64,000 nt of DNA from GCA-002733465 sp965230525 (GCA_965230525.1 OZ246008.1:4588001-4652000), one strand, 5' to 3'. Shown: positions 44,128 through 53,941, counted from the first letter of the stretch. The notes: generated from the sequence alone by a model not told the origin. Numbers and translations are program-made.

Positions 44128-45306
44128 ATGGTCATAAAACCCAAAGTACGCGGATTTATCTGTACCAACGCTCACCCACTTGGCTGTGCTGCCAGTGTTA
44201 AAGAACAAATAGACTTTGTAAAACAACAAGGCGAACTGTCAGTTAAACCTAAGAATGTTTTGGTGATCGGCTGTTCAACGGGTTACGGTCTTGCATCTCG
44301 AATCACCTCAGCGTTTGCCGGTGGCGCAAAAACCCTAGGCATTTGCTTTGAAAAGCCGCCAACAGAACGGAAAACTGCGACCGCAGGTTGGTACAACACA
44401 GCCGCATTCCATCAACAAGCTCAAGCCGCTGGACTATATGCTAAAACCATTAATGGTGATGCTTTTTCTCATGAGATTAAAGATCAAACCATTGATATGA
44501 TCAAGCAAGATATGGGCAAAGTCGATTTAGTGATTTATAGCTTGGCTTCGCCTCGACGAACGGATCCCGATACCGGTGATACTTATGTATCAACCTTAAA
44601 GCCGGTTGGCGAGCCGGTGGTATCTAAAACTTTTGATACCAATAAAAAAGTTGTTCACGATATTTCCTTAGAGCCTGCAACTCAGGAAGAAATTGACAAT
44701 ACTGTCAAAGTTATGGGCGGCGAAGACTGGGAAATTTGGATGAAACGTCTTAGTGAAGCGGGTGTCTTGGCAGACAACTGTGTCACTTCCTCTTATACCT
44801 ATATTGGTAAAGAGCTCACTCAACCGATTTATGGTCACGCCACCATTGGTAAGGCAAAAGAAGATTTAGACCGCGCCTCGGCGGCCCTCAATAAAGACTA
44901 TGAATCTATCGGACTACGCGCTTATGTAACCTCATTAAAAGCGGTAGTCACGCAAGCGAGTTCTGCAATTCCGGTAATGCCCCTTTATATTTCATTAATG
45001 TATCAAGTGATGAAGGATGAAAGATGCCATGAAGGCGTGATCGAACAAATATACGGATTATTCAATAACCTTCTACTCGCAGACAACCCACCACTCGATG
45101 AAGCAAAGCGGTTAAGAATGGATGGTGTTGAAACCAACGATGATATTCAGGGAAAAATTAAAGCCGTCTGGAGCAAAGTAACTACTGAAAACTTCCCTGA
45201 ATTAGGCGATTACCAAGGTTATAACCAGGATTTTCTCAAGCTCTTTGGTTTTGAATTCGATAATGTGGACTATGATCAAGATATTAGTCCGCTAGCCGAC
45301 TGGTAG
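44128..45306 (+). CDS. fabV: Trans-2-enoyl-ACP/CoA reductase FabV
   Basis: 392 residues, typical for FabV. N-terminus MVIKPKVRGFICTNAHPLGC, Rossmann motif VLVIGCSTGYGLASR (about 47-61), the conserved LASPRRTDPDTG (about 149-160) and the Y-x8-K active site (YTYIGKELTQPIYGHATIGKAK in part, about 225-245). It performs the last reduction of fatty acid elongation and, unlike FabI, is insensitive to triclosan. Single gene with its own terminator. Confidence 0.97.
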   Translation: MVIKPKVRGFICTNAHPLGCAASVKEQIDFVKQQGELSVKPKNVLVIGCSTGYGLASRITSAFAGGAKTLGICFEKPPTERKTATAGWYNTAAFHQQAQAAGLYAKTINGDAFSHEIKDQTIDMIKQDMGKVDLVIYSLASPRRTDPDTGDTYVSTLKPVGEPVVSKTFDTNKKVVHDISLEPATQEEIDNTVKVMGGEDWEIWMKRLSEAGVLADNCVTSSYTYIGKELTQPIYGHATIGKAKEDLDRASAALNKDYESIGLRAYVTSLKAVVTQASSAIPVMPLYISLMYQVMKDERCHEGVIEQIYGLFNNLLLADNPPLDEAKRLRMDGVETNDDIQGKIKAVWSKVTTENFPELGDYQGYNQDFLKLFGFEFDNVDYDQDISPLADW

Positions 45307-45356
45307 CAATACTTGACGCTCATCTCAAGTCAATCGAGCGATTCAAACTAAACACC

Positions 45357-45393
45357 AATCCCTTGTTGGAACACGCCAATAAGGGATTTTTTT
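45357..45393 (+). terminator. Intrinsic terminator of fabV
   Basis: AATCCCTT / AAGGGATT arms (45357-45364, 45381-45388), inner TTGG/CCAA pairs, then seven T. Confidence 0.85.
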
Positions 45394-45540
45394 ATGCCAT
45401 TTTTCCGCCTTAGGTCCGCTAGATTCCGAGTGCAATGATCGCTTTAAGCCCCTCGATTCAGGTATAGTTAAGCTTGACTCGGCGACAATCAGTCTATATT
45501 GGCAATAACTGCCACAGCTTGAATCACAGGTGATTAGACA

Positions 45541-46965
45541 ATGAAAAACTTTACAATCTTGATATTTACACTATTTTCCGCGGTGATATTCGGTAAATCA
45601 TTACAGGCTGAGCAAACGGCGCAAGAAGATATTTTTTCGGAGGGTGAGCTTGAGCAGATCTTAGCACCGATTGCACTATATCCCGATACCGTTCTTTCGC
45701 ATATCTTGATTGCCGCCACCTACCCATTAGAAGTAGTCCAAGCCGAAAGGTGGACCACTAAAAATCCTGATATGACTGGTTCTGAAGCGGTTGAGGCCGT
45801 TGAAAATGAAGAGTGGGATCCGAGTGTTAAAGCACTGGTTGCCTTCCCACAGGTTTTACAGCGACTAAGCGAAAACTTAGATTGGACTCAAAAATTGGGT
45901 GATGCGTTTTTGCAAGATGAAAAACGATTATTAGCGAGCGTGCAAAACCTTCGGCATAAAGCCTATCGAGAGGGGAACTTAGATAAAATGGAAAAACTAT
46001 CTGTGTCCCATGAAGATGACACCATCATTATCGAGCCACGGGTTAAAGAAGTTGTTTATGTCCCCTATTACGACACTCGCGTGGTGTATGGGCCATGGTA
46101 CTGGTCACACTATCCACCCGTGTACTGGAGACACTCTCACTACTCACATCACCACGGTCCTTTTTTCTGGGGACATAGTGTTCATGTTGGCTTCGGCTTT
46201 TACTTTAGCTCGTTTCATTGGCATAACCATCACATTATCCGCATTCCGAGACGTCACTATCACAACCACTATTACTATGACCGTAGGCAAATTGTTCGGC
46301 ATGAACATGCAAGGCGTTGGCAACATAATCCGAGACATCGACGCGGCGTATCCTACCGAAGTGTGACGGTTCGAGATCGCTACCACAGCGATAGAGCAAG
46401 CCAAGCGGAGATTAGACAGTACCGCGATGATAATCGTCGAGGTCGCACTCAAACCACAACAACACGAGAGAACCGAGTTTCCAACGGCCGTCGAGAAGAC
46501 ACACGAATTGCTTCGCCACAACGTATTCGAGAAGAACTCAGTGATGGGCGGATCAGCATAGAAGAACGTCATACACGACTTCGCGGAGATGATTCTTACG
46601 TACCACAAAACCGCAATAGTCAATCGGCCAACCGAGGCTCTCAAAACAGCGGCTCATCGACTTCTCAAAATTCGGCAGTGAAGGAGAGAGTGCGAACAAA
46701 AGAGCCCGGCTCAAGTTCGCCTGCGACCGTAAAAACACCAGCACCTCGACAGGATAGACAACAAAGCTCGCGGTCGAGAGATAACAATCAATCGAGCTCC
46801 GGTCGAGCCAATCGCTCATCGAGAGAATCATCATCTCGACGCTCGTCAGAGCGAAAATCCTCTAGTCAGCGAGCAAATCGAAGTCGTTCTTCAGAAAGCC
46901 GTTCCTCTAACCGTTCTTCAAATCGCTCTTCTAATACTCGAAGTCGAAGAAGTCGAGATAATTAG
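45541..46965 (+). CDS. DUF3300 protein with His-rich centre and Arg/Ser-rich tail
   Basis: 474 residues. Signal peptide about 1-22. DUF3300 domain about 35-190: LEQILAPIALYPDTVLSHILIAATYPLEVVQAERW and the ALVAFPQVLQRLSENLDWTQKLGDAF motif. Residues about 195-265 are rich in His, Tyr and Trp (e.g. HYSHHHGPFFWGH), a possible metal- or surface-binding zone. The last 200 residues are disordered and rich in Arg, Ser, Gln and Asn. AGGTGA lies before the ATG. Its stop overlaps the 3' end of pilU by four bases (convergent). Function unknown. Confidence 0.93.
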   Translation: MKNFTILIFTLFSAVIFGKSLQAEQTAQEDIFSEGELEQILAPIALYPDTVLSHILIAATYPLEVVQAERWTTKNPDMTGSEAVEAVENEEWDPSVKALVAFPQVLQRLSENLDWTQKLGDAFLQDEKRLLASVQNLRHKAYREGNLDKMEKLSVSHEDDTIIIEPRVKEVVYVPYYDTRVVYGPWYWSHYPPVYWRHSHYSHHHGPFFWGHSVHVGFGFYFSSFHWHNHHIIRIPRRHYHNHYYYDRRQIVRHEHARRWQHNPRHRRGVSYRSVTVRDRYHSDRASQAEIRQYRDDNRRGRTQTTTTRENRVSNGRREDTRIASPQRIREELSDGRISIEERHTRLRGDDSYVPQNRNSQSANRGSQNSGSSTSQNSAVKERVRTKEPGSSSPATVKTPAPRQDRQQSSRSRDNNQSSSGRANRSSRESSSRRSSERKSSSQRANRSRSSESRSSNRSSNRSSNTRSRRSRDN

Positions 46966-48221
46966 CCAGTCGATTGCTCTTGCGGAGGCAAATCCTCCGC
47001 AACCGGTTTTGGCTCAGCTTTAGGTTCCAAACTTAACCCTCCACCTGTTGGCATTTTTGGTTTAGCGGCTTGTGGCGGGGCCGACTGGGCAACTGGATTC
47101 GACTTGGGCTGCTCAGTGGGTGCAGCTTTAACCGCCGGCGCAGCGGCGTTCGGGGGCTGTTTTTTTCCCGACAGCTTGATTTTGAGCGCCAAATTATTTT
47201 TTGAGTCAGCGTTTTTGAGCGCTTCCTCATAAGAAATTTTACCCTCGTTATAAAGGTTTAGCAGCGCGGTATCAAAAGTCATCATACCGGCAGTTTCCGA
47301 CTTAAGCATGACCTCTTTAATCTCATCGATCGCCCCCTTCTTTATCAAATCGCACACTCGGGGCGAACCGAGTAAAATTTCGATGGCCGCACAACGCTTG
47401 CCATCAACAGTTGGAATCAGTCGTTGCGAGATAAATGCTTGCAAGTTAAGTGACAAATCCAGAAAGAGCTGTTTATGACGTTCTTCAGGAAAAAAATTAA
47501 TCACTCGGTCTAAAGCTTGATTTGCGTTATTTGCGTGTAGCGTCGAAATACAAAGATGGCCAGTTTCAGCAAATGCTAAGGCGTGCTCCATGGTTTCCTG
47601 ATCGCGAATTTCGCCTATCAAGATGACATCCGGCGCCTGCCTCAAAGTATTTTTCAAAGCATCTTCATAACTGTCGGTATCCACACCGACTTCTCTCTGG
47701 TTAACAATTGATTTTTTATGTTGATGAACAAACTCCACCGGGTCTTCAATAGTAATAATATGGCCGGATGAATTGGAGTTTCGATAATCAATTAAAGCAG
47801 CCAGTGAAGTAGACTTACCCGAGCCGGTCCCACCAACAAATAAAATTAATCCACGCTTTTGCATCACCAGTTTGGGAAGAATGTCAGGAAGATTCAACGA
47901 CCGCCAATTGGGAATATCGACCTTGATCGCCCTGATCACCATGGACACTTGGTTACGTTGCTTAAAGATATTAACCCTAAATCGGCCGACGTTAGTCTGG
48001 GAAATAGCCAAATTCATTTCTGGCTTACGCTCAAACTCAGCCTTTTGTTCCTCGTCCATGATTCGATTCGCAATCGCTTCAATTTCTCCAGGATGCATTA
48101 TTTTGCGATCAACGGCCATCAATTTGCCATGGAATTTAGCACTTGGCGGAGCCCCAGTTGACAGAAATAAATCGGAACCATCTTTTTCCGCCAATATTTT
48201 TAAATAATCCTCAAATTCCAT
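46962..48221 (-). CDS. pilU: Type IV pilus retraction ATPase PilU
   Basis: 419 residues. N-terminus MEFEDYLKILAEKDGSDLFLSTGAPPSAKF is the PilU rather than PilT form. Walker A GGTGSGKST at 130-138, Asp box and Walker B (DVILIGEIRDQETM), and His box (HLCISTLHANN). PilU assists PilT in pilus retraction at the inner membrane. The core ends near 355; the last 65 residues are a Pro/Ala/Lys tail absent from standard PilU (about 380). No pilT or pilus gene is adjacent within the window. Confidence 0.93.
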   Translation of the reverse strand: MEFEDYLKILAEKDGSDLFLSTGAPPSAKFHGKLMAVDRKIMHPGEIEAIANRIMDEEQKAEFERKPEMNLAISQTNVGRFRVNIFKQRNQVSMVIRAIKVDIPNWRSLNLPDILPKLVMQKRGLILFVGGTGSGKSTSLAALIDYRNSNSSGHIITIEDPVEFVHQHKKSIVNQREVGVDTDSYEDALKNTLRQAPDVILIGEIRDQETMEHALAFAETGHLCISTLHANNANQALDRVINFFPEERHKQLFLDLSLNLQAFISQRLIPTVDGKRCAAIEILLGSPRVCDLIKKGAIDEIKEVMLKSETAGMMTFDTALLNLYNEGKISYEEALKNADSKNNLALKIKLSGKKQPPNAAAPAVKAAPTEQPKSNPVAQSAPPQAAKPKMPTGGGLSLEPKAEPKPVAEDLPPQEQSTG

Positions 48222-48359
48222 CTAAGCTCCCTAAAATTGGTCACAAAATAACTGATAGAAATTAAGTATAGACAGGATTTTTTAACTGACAGGGGATAAT
48301 TTTGAGGGAAAATATCGGTTTACCACACCAAAATTTAAAGTAGCTTCTAACTTTGTGGG

Positions 48360-48977
48360 TTAAGCGATTGATTCCATATAAAAATACAATAAAACAACTG
48401 CACCAACTAATACCCCAGAAAAAACCAACAACCGTTTCATTGAATGCTGCTCGTGCTTTTGCTTGCTCTGTTGCTCCATTTGTTGGGCCTCAATGAGCGC
48501 TTGCGCCCGTTGGATGCGCTTTTGCATTTCTTCGTCATAAGCTTGTTGGCTGTCACCTATATTAGGATCGCCAGTGGTTGCGGTTTGTGATGTCTCAGAG
48601 GTCGATTCTGCTGACTTGTTCGATTCTGCTGACTTGTTCGATTCTGTTAATTGCGTTGATGTCTGTTGAGAACTGATGGGGTCATTTTGAAAAAGCGAAC
48701 CGGTTGCGCCTTGAGAGGAGGCACTGGCTTGGCTGGCTACTACCGCGGGCACCATCACAGTTTCAGCACCAATTTTGAGCAATTTTTGTTGCCACTTTTC
48801 TGCTTTGTCCTTATCCACGGCTTTCTTTAAGGTAATTCTTTTCCCGCTGAAAAGTTTATCTACTTTTTGTTCACTCAGTTTGAGGTGCTTGGCAAAATTG
48901 GCTTTTACTTCAACTTCCGAAAATCCCTCTAATATCGCGCCCGCATAGACAATATCGAATAAATTTTGTTGCTCCAT
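48360..48977 (-). CDS. Membrane-anchored protein with N-terminal FSGKxxxLK-type domain
   Basis: 205 residues. Residues 5-80 (DIVYAGAILEGFSEVEVKANFAKHLKLSEQKVDKLFSGKRITLKK, AEKWQQKLLKIGAE) match a small domain found at the N-terminus of several uncharacterised proteobacterial proteins. A Ser/Thr/Gln-rich linker contains an in-frame duplication (SNKSAE twice). A single C-terminal membrane helix (about 182-201) anchors it. AAGGAAAA precedes the ATG. Probably in operon with the DUF4404 gene 32 bases upstream. Confidence 0.7.
   Translation of the reverse strand: MEQQNLFDIVYAGAILEGFSEVEVKANFAKHLKLSEQKVDKLFSGKRITLKKAVDKDKAEKWQQKLLKIGAETVMVPAVVASQASASSQGATGSLFQNDPISSQQTSTQLTESNKSAESNKSAESTSETSQTATTGDPNIGDSQQAYDEEMQKRIQRAQALIEAQQMEQQSKQKHEQHSMKRLLVFSGVLVGAVVLLYFYMESIA
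48603..48638. repeat. In-frame 18-bp tandem duplication
   Basis: CGATTCTGCTGACTTGTT at 48603-48620 and 48621-48638, inside the linker of the gene at 48360; it adds six residues per copy and keeps frame. Confidence 0.9.
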
Positions 48978-49009
48978 GGTTTTTCCTTTTTATGCCAGAT
49001 TTTGATTCA

Positions 49010-49279
49010 CTAGATTCCCGCTCTCGCCAACAGGTCAGAAATTCTTCCCACTATGATCGTTAGCTGCGGATGGTTAATTTCAAACTCTTCAATAGCTTGA
49101 TTTATTTTACTGACCAAAAATTCATCCGCTGACAAATTCTCTTCTTTTCTTTGCAAAAGCTCATTAATCTTATCCATTAAATGAGCCGCTTTTTGCTGAT
49201 GATATTCGTCTAAAGGCTGATCACCACTTAATTGCGCTTCTAACTGTTTTTGTAGCTCGATAAGTTCTAATCGATTCAT
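49010..49279 (-). CDS. DUF4404 family small protein
   Basis: 89 residues, all helical, no signal. L-x-x-L-Q-K-Q-L-E heptads at the N-terminus and the closing EEFEINHPQLTIIVGRISDLLARAGI, which matches the conserved FE-x2-HP-L end of DUF4404. GAGG lies before the ATG. Function unknown; operon with the membrane-anchored gene downstream. Confidence 0.8.
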   Translation of the reverse strand: MNRLELIELQKQLEAQLSGDQPLDEYHQQKAAHLMDKINELLQRKEENLSADEFLVSKINQAIEEFEINHPQLTIIVGRISDLLARAGI

Positions 49280-49502
49280 TGCTCTACCTCAGTTTTATTA
49301 TTCATAGCATGCTGCCATATTACATGGTTTGATTCCATTCGACTAGCACCACCAGCAGCTCCCATTTTGACTCCATTTAATGACTTTCTGAGGTTCAAAA
49401 AAGCTATTTTCAAGACAAATTATGCCTAAGTAAATTTTGCACTAGCAGATTGCGGGTCGCCCTGTTATTCTGCGCAAACCTTTGGCCAGTAGAACAGTTT
49501 TA

Positions 49503-51494
49503 ATGACCGCACTTCGTCTCTTACCACTAATTTCAGCGACAATTTTTGCGACGGCTTTTAGCGCCTCAATTGCAGCACAATCGGGTCCTTCGCCTATTGA
49601 AACAGTATCAGAAGGAACTGAATCGTCAGAGCTGGACATTAACTGTCAAATTGACAGCGAGCAATCGCCGCAAAACTGCCAGCAAAGTAGCAGTGAGTTA
49701 TTAATTATTACTCAACGAAAATCGCCTCTTGCCGGGCTCAGTCCCACCACCAAGGCCACCACCCAAATTTCTTTGGCTGAAACCATTGCATTACCGCTGA
49801 CCCTTACCGATTTAATCGAAGGTACTCCGGGTGTAGCGGAAAACAGTCAACCTGGGCTTTTTCAGGTTGTTTCTATTAGAGGGGTGTCACGTCAGCGAAT
49901 ACTCACTTTGGTTGAAGGTTTTAAAATATCGAACGACCGACGAGCGGGTGTCGCCGCATCATTTATTGATCCACTGTTACTCAGTAATGTGGAAATAACC
50001 CGAGGACCGATCTCCAGTTACTACGGTTCTGGGGCCATTGGTGGTGTAAGTAACTTAAGCTTTTCTCGTCCAGAAGGATTAAAGTTAGCTGCAGGCATAG
50101 AGCAATCAGGTCAACAAAACTTCCAGATGTTTTCTTATGGGAAAGATTCTACCAGTGGCGCACTGGTCCATCGCCAAGCTGATAACAGCGAAGATGTTGA
50201 AGGTAACCCGTTAAACACCCATTTTGAGCAAACTTCCGGATTTGTACAGAAGGCATGGAGTTTAGACAGCAATACCATTGATAACTGGTTATTTGTTTCC
50301 AAAGGCACCGACTTAGGGCGCTCTAACAGTCGATTTCCCTCGCGAGAAGTCAATATTCCAGACGAACAACATATCTTGTTTAAAACGGCGTTATCCAGCC
50401 CAGATCGCTGGTCTTTGGACTTTGCTGTTCATGATCAATCCATCACAACCGACACCTTACGCCCCAGCGAGTCACTCACTAGCGTAAACACCAGCTCAAT
50501 CGATTCTTCAATTAACTGGCAAACCGCTTGGGAACAGCCGAACGAGTCTATTTTAGTCGGCATTGACTATGACGCTCGTCGCAAGGTCAGCTCAAAAGAA
50601 ACGCTGTTGCAATTAACCGATAGTCAATTGTTTCAGTCGAATACGCTCGAAGACGGTAAGTCAGATGAAATTGCTGGGTTTTACGCGCACCACCTTAATT
50701 TACAAGATTATAAACTGCAATACGGCGGTCGCTTTACTTATCAGGCTAATGGCCAACCCAACAGCCAATCGACCTCAGACAATGCGTTTACAGCATTTGC
50801 AGGGTTAGCTTATCGAATTTCAGACAAATGGGAAATTAGCGCTAATTTTGGCAACTCATTTCGCTTTGCATCATTAACTGAACGCTTTTTTAGTGGCACC
50901 ACAGCAAGAGGCAATATACAGGGAAACCCTAACTTAAAGCCCGAGCGAGCAACCACTTTCGATTTCGGCTTGTCGTGGGAAATTCGTGATAAACGTTTTG
51001 TTACGTCCATCTTCAAAACTCACTTTAAGGACTACATTGACCGTGTAGAGATAGCCCCAGAACAGTTAACCTTTGTGAATAAAGAAGATGGAAAAATAGA
51101 GGGGGTCGAAGGCGAGTTTGATTGGGATATATCCGATCACCTGGAGTTTAATTTAGTTGCTACCTTTATTAACGGCAAGAATGCCGACCGAGAGCCAATC
51201 AGCGATATCCCAAGCGACCGGGTTGGCGCCTCGCTTAACTATCATTTGGATCGGTATACCGCTAAATTTGGTGTTCAACATCGCTTCAAAAAGTCTGACC
51301 CGGGTAGTGGTGAGGTGAGCACGGCGGCTGCCACTTTGGCTGAATTGTCACTGGTATTTAGGCCCACTCATCAATGGCAGTTAAGCCTTTACGCGAAAAA
51401 CCTGTTTGATGAGCAATATGTTTCCTCAGCCGATGATCTCGCAACCCTTGCTGAAGGCAGAAACATTGGCTTGAACGTGGTTTGGCAGAACTAA
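49503..51494 (+). CDS. TonB-dependent outer-membrane receptor
   Basis: About 663 residues from the ATG at 49503 (an in-frame TTG at 49482 is less likely). Signal peptide about 1-27 (ending IAAQ). A TonB-box-like ELLIITQRK lies at about 65-75, the plug at about 85-205 (LTDLIEGTPGVAEN, VSIRGVSRQRILTLVEGFKI, VEITRGPISSYYGSGAIGGV), then the 22-strand barrel with the closing YAKNLFDEQY and a terminal aromatic-X-x (VVWQN). The plug type is that of haem/siderophore receptors, but the ligand cannot be told. A pre-plug stretch with two Cys (about 49 and 60) is unusual. No transport partners are adjacent. Confidence 0.93.
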   Translation: MTALRLLPLISATIFATAFSASIAAQSGPSPIETVSEGTESSELDINCQIDSEQSPQNCQQSSSELLIITQRKSPLAGLSPTTKATTQISLAETIALPLTLTDLIEGTPGVAENSQPGLFQVVSIRGVSRQRILTLVEGFKISNDRRAGVAASFIDPLLLSNVEITRGPISSYYGSGAIGGVSNLSFSRPEGLKLAAGIEQSGQQNFQMFSYGKDSTSGALVHRQADNSEDVEGNPLNTHFEQTSGFVQKAWSLDSNTIDNWLFVSKGTDLGRSNSRFPSREVNIPDEQHILFKTALSSPDRWSLDFAVHDQSITTDTLRPSESLTSVNTSSIDSSINWQTAWEQPNESILVGIDYDARRKVSSKETLLQLTDSQLFQSNTLEDGKSDEIAGFYAHHLNLQDYKLQYGGRFTYQANGQPNSQSTSDNAFTAFAGLAYRISDKWEISANFGNSFRFASLTERFFSGTTARGNIQGNPNLKPERATTFDFGLSWEIRDKRFVTSIFKTHFKDYIDRVEIAPEQLTFVNKEDGKIEGVEGEFDWDISDHLEFNLVATFINGKNADREPISDIPSDRVGASLNYHLDRYTAKFGVQHRFKKSDPGSGEVSTAAATLAELSLVFRPTHQWQLSLYAKNLFDEQYVSSADDLATLAEGRNIGLNVVWQN

Positions 51495-51684
51495 TCGAGC
51501 CGACATGCAATCAAAGAACTCTCAACAAAAGTTGATCTTTTTCAATGGTAAATTGCTAAAAATAGACTATTCTTAAGTGAGGTGACAAGCAGATGGCATA
51601 GATAGCAGCGACCATAAAAGCTATCAGCAGCAACAAACAAAGATAACACGCCATTCTGACTTACAAATAACAAGGGTATACTGC

Positions 51685-52938
51685 ATGAGCAAGTCGCTCG
51701 ACTCACAAGAATCCACCAAAGATTTACTTTTTGCGCGGCAACCTATCTTTGATAGTCAAAAGAAGCTCTACGGATTTGAACTGTTATATCGAGATAACGA
51801 CCCAAACTCCGCTATTTTTGACGACGGTGATAAAGCTACCGCCTCATTGATCATGAATTATTGCGGCAGTATTCTTGAAGACGAAGTTAACTCCTACGTA
51901 AAGATTTTCATTAATCTTACCCGAAGCCTTATCCTGTCCGATCTATTTTTTCCGCTCGATCCCAAACGGATCGTCATTGAAATACTAGAAGACACTGTGA
52001 TCGACCAAAAACTAGTTGATCGCATTACCGAACTCAAAAAACAGGGTTATCATTTTGCTTTGGATGACTTTGCTTTTTGTAAATCGTTTGAACCTATTTT
52101 GCCTTTAATGAATTACATTAAAGTTGAGGTGCTTGATGTGCCAGCCGATCAACTTGCTGGCAAATTAGAAAAGCTTAATCAAGAGTTGCTTAACAAGTTA
52201 CCTGAGCGCCCCGTTTTGTTGGCAGAAAAGGTCGAAGATCAAGCAGTCTATACACAATGCAGTAAATTAGGTTTTCAACTTTTTCAGGGTTACTTTCTGG
52301 AACGTCCATTGCCGGTTTATGGTACAAAAATTGATAATAACTCTGAAACAGCGATTCAGATCTTATCGCAGCTTCAAGATCCTGATATTAATATTGATGA
52401 TCTGAGTCATTCGATATCCAGAGATGCCAAGCTGAGCTACCAGATCCTCAAAATTGTAAACAGTCCGCTCTGCCGATTGCCGAAAAAAGTCAGTAGCTTG
52501 CACGAAGCGGTCGTGTTTTTAGGCCTTCAGCAGGTCAAGAAATGGGCTATGGCGATGGCGCTGGCAGGATCGGGTAATGCAAATAGGGAACTCTTTATGT
52601 TGCTATTAACACGTGCTCGGTGTTGCGAACTGATTTCAAGTAAATTAAATATAGATGATCCTGAAAGCTGCTTTACCGTGGGCTTATTTTCTGGAATCGA
52701 TGCTGTTTTACTGGCCGATAAAAAGTGGTTGCTGGAAAAGCTCGATTTAACAGATGATATTAATGAAGCCATCTTAAAATTTGCCGGCGATAAAGGCAGA
52801 ATGCTAAAACTGGTGATTGAGCTAGAGCGTCAAGACTTAGAAAACATTGTAGTGCTTGACCAAGAAACACAAAAAACCTATTACCAAAGCTTAGAGGAAG
52901 CGCTTAGGTGGACACAACAAACCTTTAAAAACATATAA
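51685..52938 (+). CDS. EAL-HDOD signalling protein with degenerate EAL domain
   Basis: 417 residues, soluble. Residues about 15-205 have the EAL fold, but the motif reads GFELLYR instead of ExL and later metal ligands are changed (LDDFAF remains, AEKVED replaces the usual ending), so c-di-GMP hydrolysis is doubtful. Residues about 215-405 form an HDOD domain (LSHSISRDAKLSYQILKIVNSP, SLHEAVVFLGLQQVKKW). This is the YuxH/CdgJ arrangement, which controls motility or attachment without enzyme activity in characterised members. AAGGG lies before the ATG. Confidence 0.92.
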   Translation: MSKSLDSQESTKDLLFARQPIFDSQKKLYGFELLYRDNDPNSAIFDDGDKATASLIMNYCGSILEDEVNSYVKIFINLTRSLILSDLFFPLDPKRIVIEILEDTVIDQKLVDRITELKKQGYHFALDDFAFCKSFEPILPLMNYIKVEVLDVPADQLAGKLEKLNQELLNKLPERPVLLAEKVEDQAVYTQCSKLGFQLFQGYFLERPLPVYGTKIDNNSETAIQILSQLQDPDINIDDLSHSISRDAKLSYQILKIVNSPLCRLPKKVSSLHEAVVFLGLQQVKKWAMAMALAGSGNANRELFMLLLTRARCCELISSKLNIDDPESCFTVGLFSGIDAVLLADKKWLLEKLDLTDDINEAILKFAGDKGRMLKLVIELERQDLENIVVLDQETQKTYYQSLEEALRWTQQTFKNI

Positions 52939-53124
52939 TTAACTCGTTTAAAATCAATAAGCTGCACTTAAGTTGTCGCTTTACTCTTGAACGCCTTCAC
53001 CTTCATTAACATATACTTACATCTAACCTTTAAACGCTTTTATCCAAGAATCCGTCTTTGACTATGAATGCGAGTACAATGCTAAATTGTATTGCCAATT
53101 TTGAACATCAAACGCGGAGATCTC

Positions 53125-53886
53125 ATGAAAAACAATAAAACACACCTACTTTTAGCCGCAAGCCTTACATTATTTGCTAGTTTGGCCAATGCTGACGTTA
53201 CCGACGTGATTGAAAAAACCTATGATTTTGACCCAAAAGGCACTGTCTCATTGTCCAATGTGAATGGCAATGTGACAATTTCAGCGTGTGACTGTGACCA
53301 AGTTTATTTAACCGCAACCATTACCGCATCGAGCCAAGAAGAAAGAGACCGCATAAATGTTAAGGTCAATGCATCGAGTAAACGAATTTCGATTGAAACC
53401 AAATATGCTAAAAACAATCGCCGAAGTGGTCGTAATAATCATTCAGAAGTCATTTACGCACTAAGAGTTCCTAACGCCGTCGAGTTGGATGATATAAGTT
53501 TGGTGAACGGTGATTTAAAAATCTCCGGCGTTTCCGGCAAGTTAAGCGCCGATATGGTGAATGGTGATCTTACCTCCGATGCGAATATGGCCGATACAGA
53601 AGTCAGCATGGTCAATGGTGACATGGACATCACCTTTCAAGAATACGCTTCAGTTGACCGAATTAAACTAGGATCTGTAAACGGCGATATTGTTGTCACC
53701 TTACCATCCGATGCGGGAATCGATGTGTCTGCGGAAACAGTAAGCGGAAATATCAGCAATGATTTTGGCATAAAGGTTCACAAAGGCCGATACGTTGGCT
53801 CAGATATGCATGGTACGGTTGGCGATGGAAGAATTAACCTCAATATGGAAAATGTAAATGGGAAAATTAGATTAAAAACACTTTAG
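53125..53886 (+). CDS. Periplasmic DUF4097-like beta-helix protein
   Basis: 253 residues from the ATG at 53125, with GGAGA just upstream; the frame to 53092 lacks a site. Signal peptide about 1-23 (ending ANA). The mature part is a right-handed beta-helix of repeated N-G-D/N units: LSNVNGNVTI, LVNGDLKI, MVNGDLTS, MVNGDMDI, SVNGDIVV, NVNGKIRL, as in DUF4097/putative adhesin proteins. Two Cys at about 59-61 (CDC). These proteins often accompany envelope-stress anti-sigma systems, none of which is seen here. Confidence 0.85.
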   Translation: MKNNKTHLLLAASLTLFASLANADVTDVIEKTYDFDPKGTVSLSNVNGNVTISACDCDQVYLTATITASSQEERDRINVKVNASSKRISIETKYAKNNRRSGRNNHSEVIYALRVPNAVELDDISLVNGDLKISGVSGKLSADMVNGDLTSDANMADTEVSMVNGDMDITFQEYASVDRIKLGSVNGDIVVTLPSDAGIDVSAETVSGNISNDFGIKVHKGRYVGSDMHGTVGDGRINLNMENVNGKIRLKTL

Positions 53887-53941
53887 TTAACCAGTCCCAT
53901 TTGAGTTAACCAGTCCCATTTGAGTTAACCAGTCTCATTAG
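53885..53941. repeat. Three tandem 19-bp repeats starting at a stop codon
   Basis: AGTTAACCAGTCCCATTTG at 53885 and 53904 (identical) and a variant at 53923. The first unit begins with the last two bases of the stop codon of the preceding gene. Confidence 0.92.

Noticed and set aside
45499..45514. TGGCA-ATAAC-TGCCA upstream of the DUF3300 gene as a fourth sigma-54 site
   Set aside because: The GG and GC are not 10 bases apart; it is only an inverted repeat.
46144..46644. 166-codon antisense ORF within the DUF3300 gene
   Set aside because: Arises from the His/Arg-rich codon bias of the sense gene; no start signal and no family resemblance.
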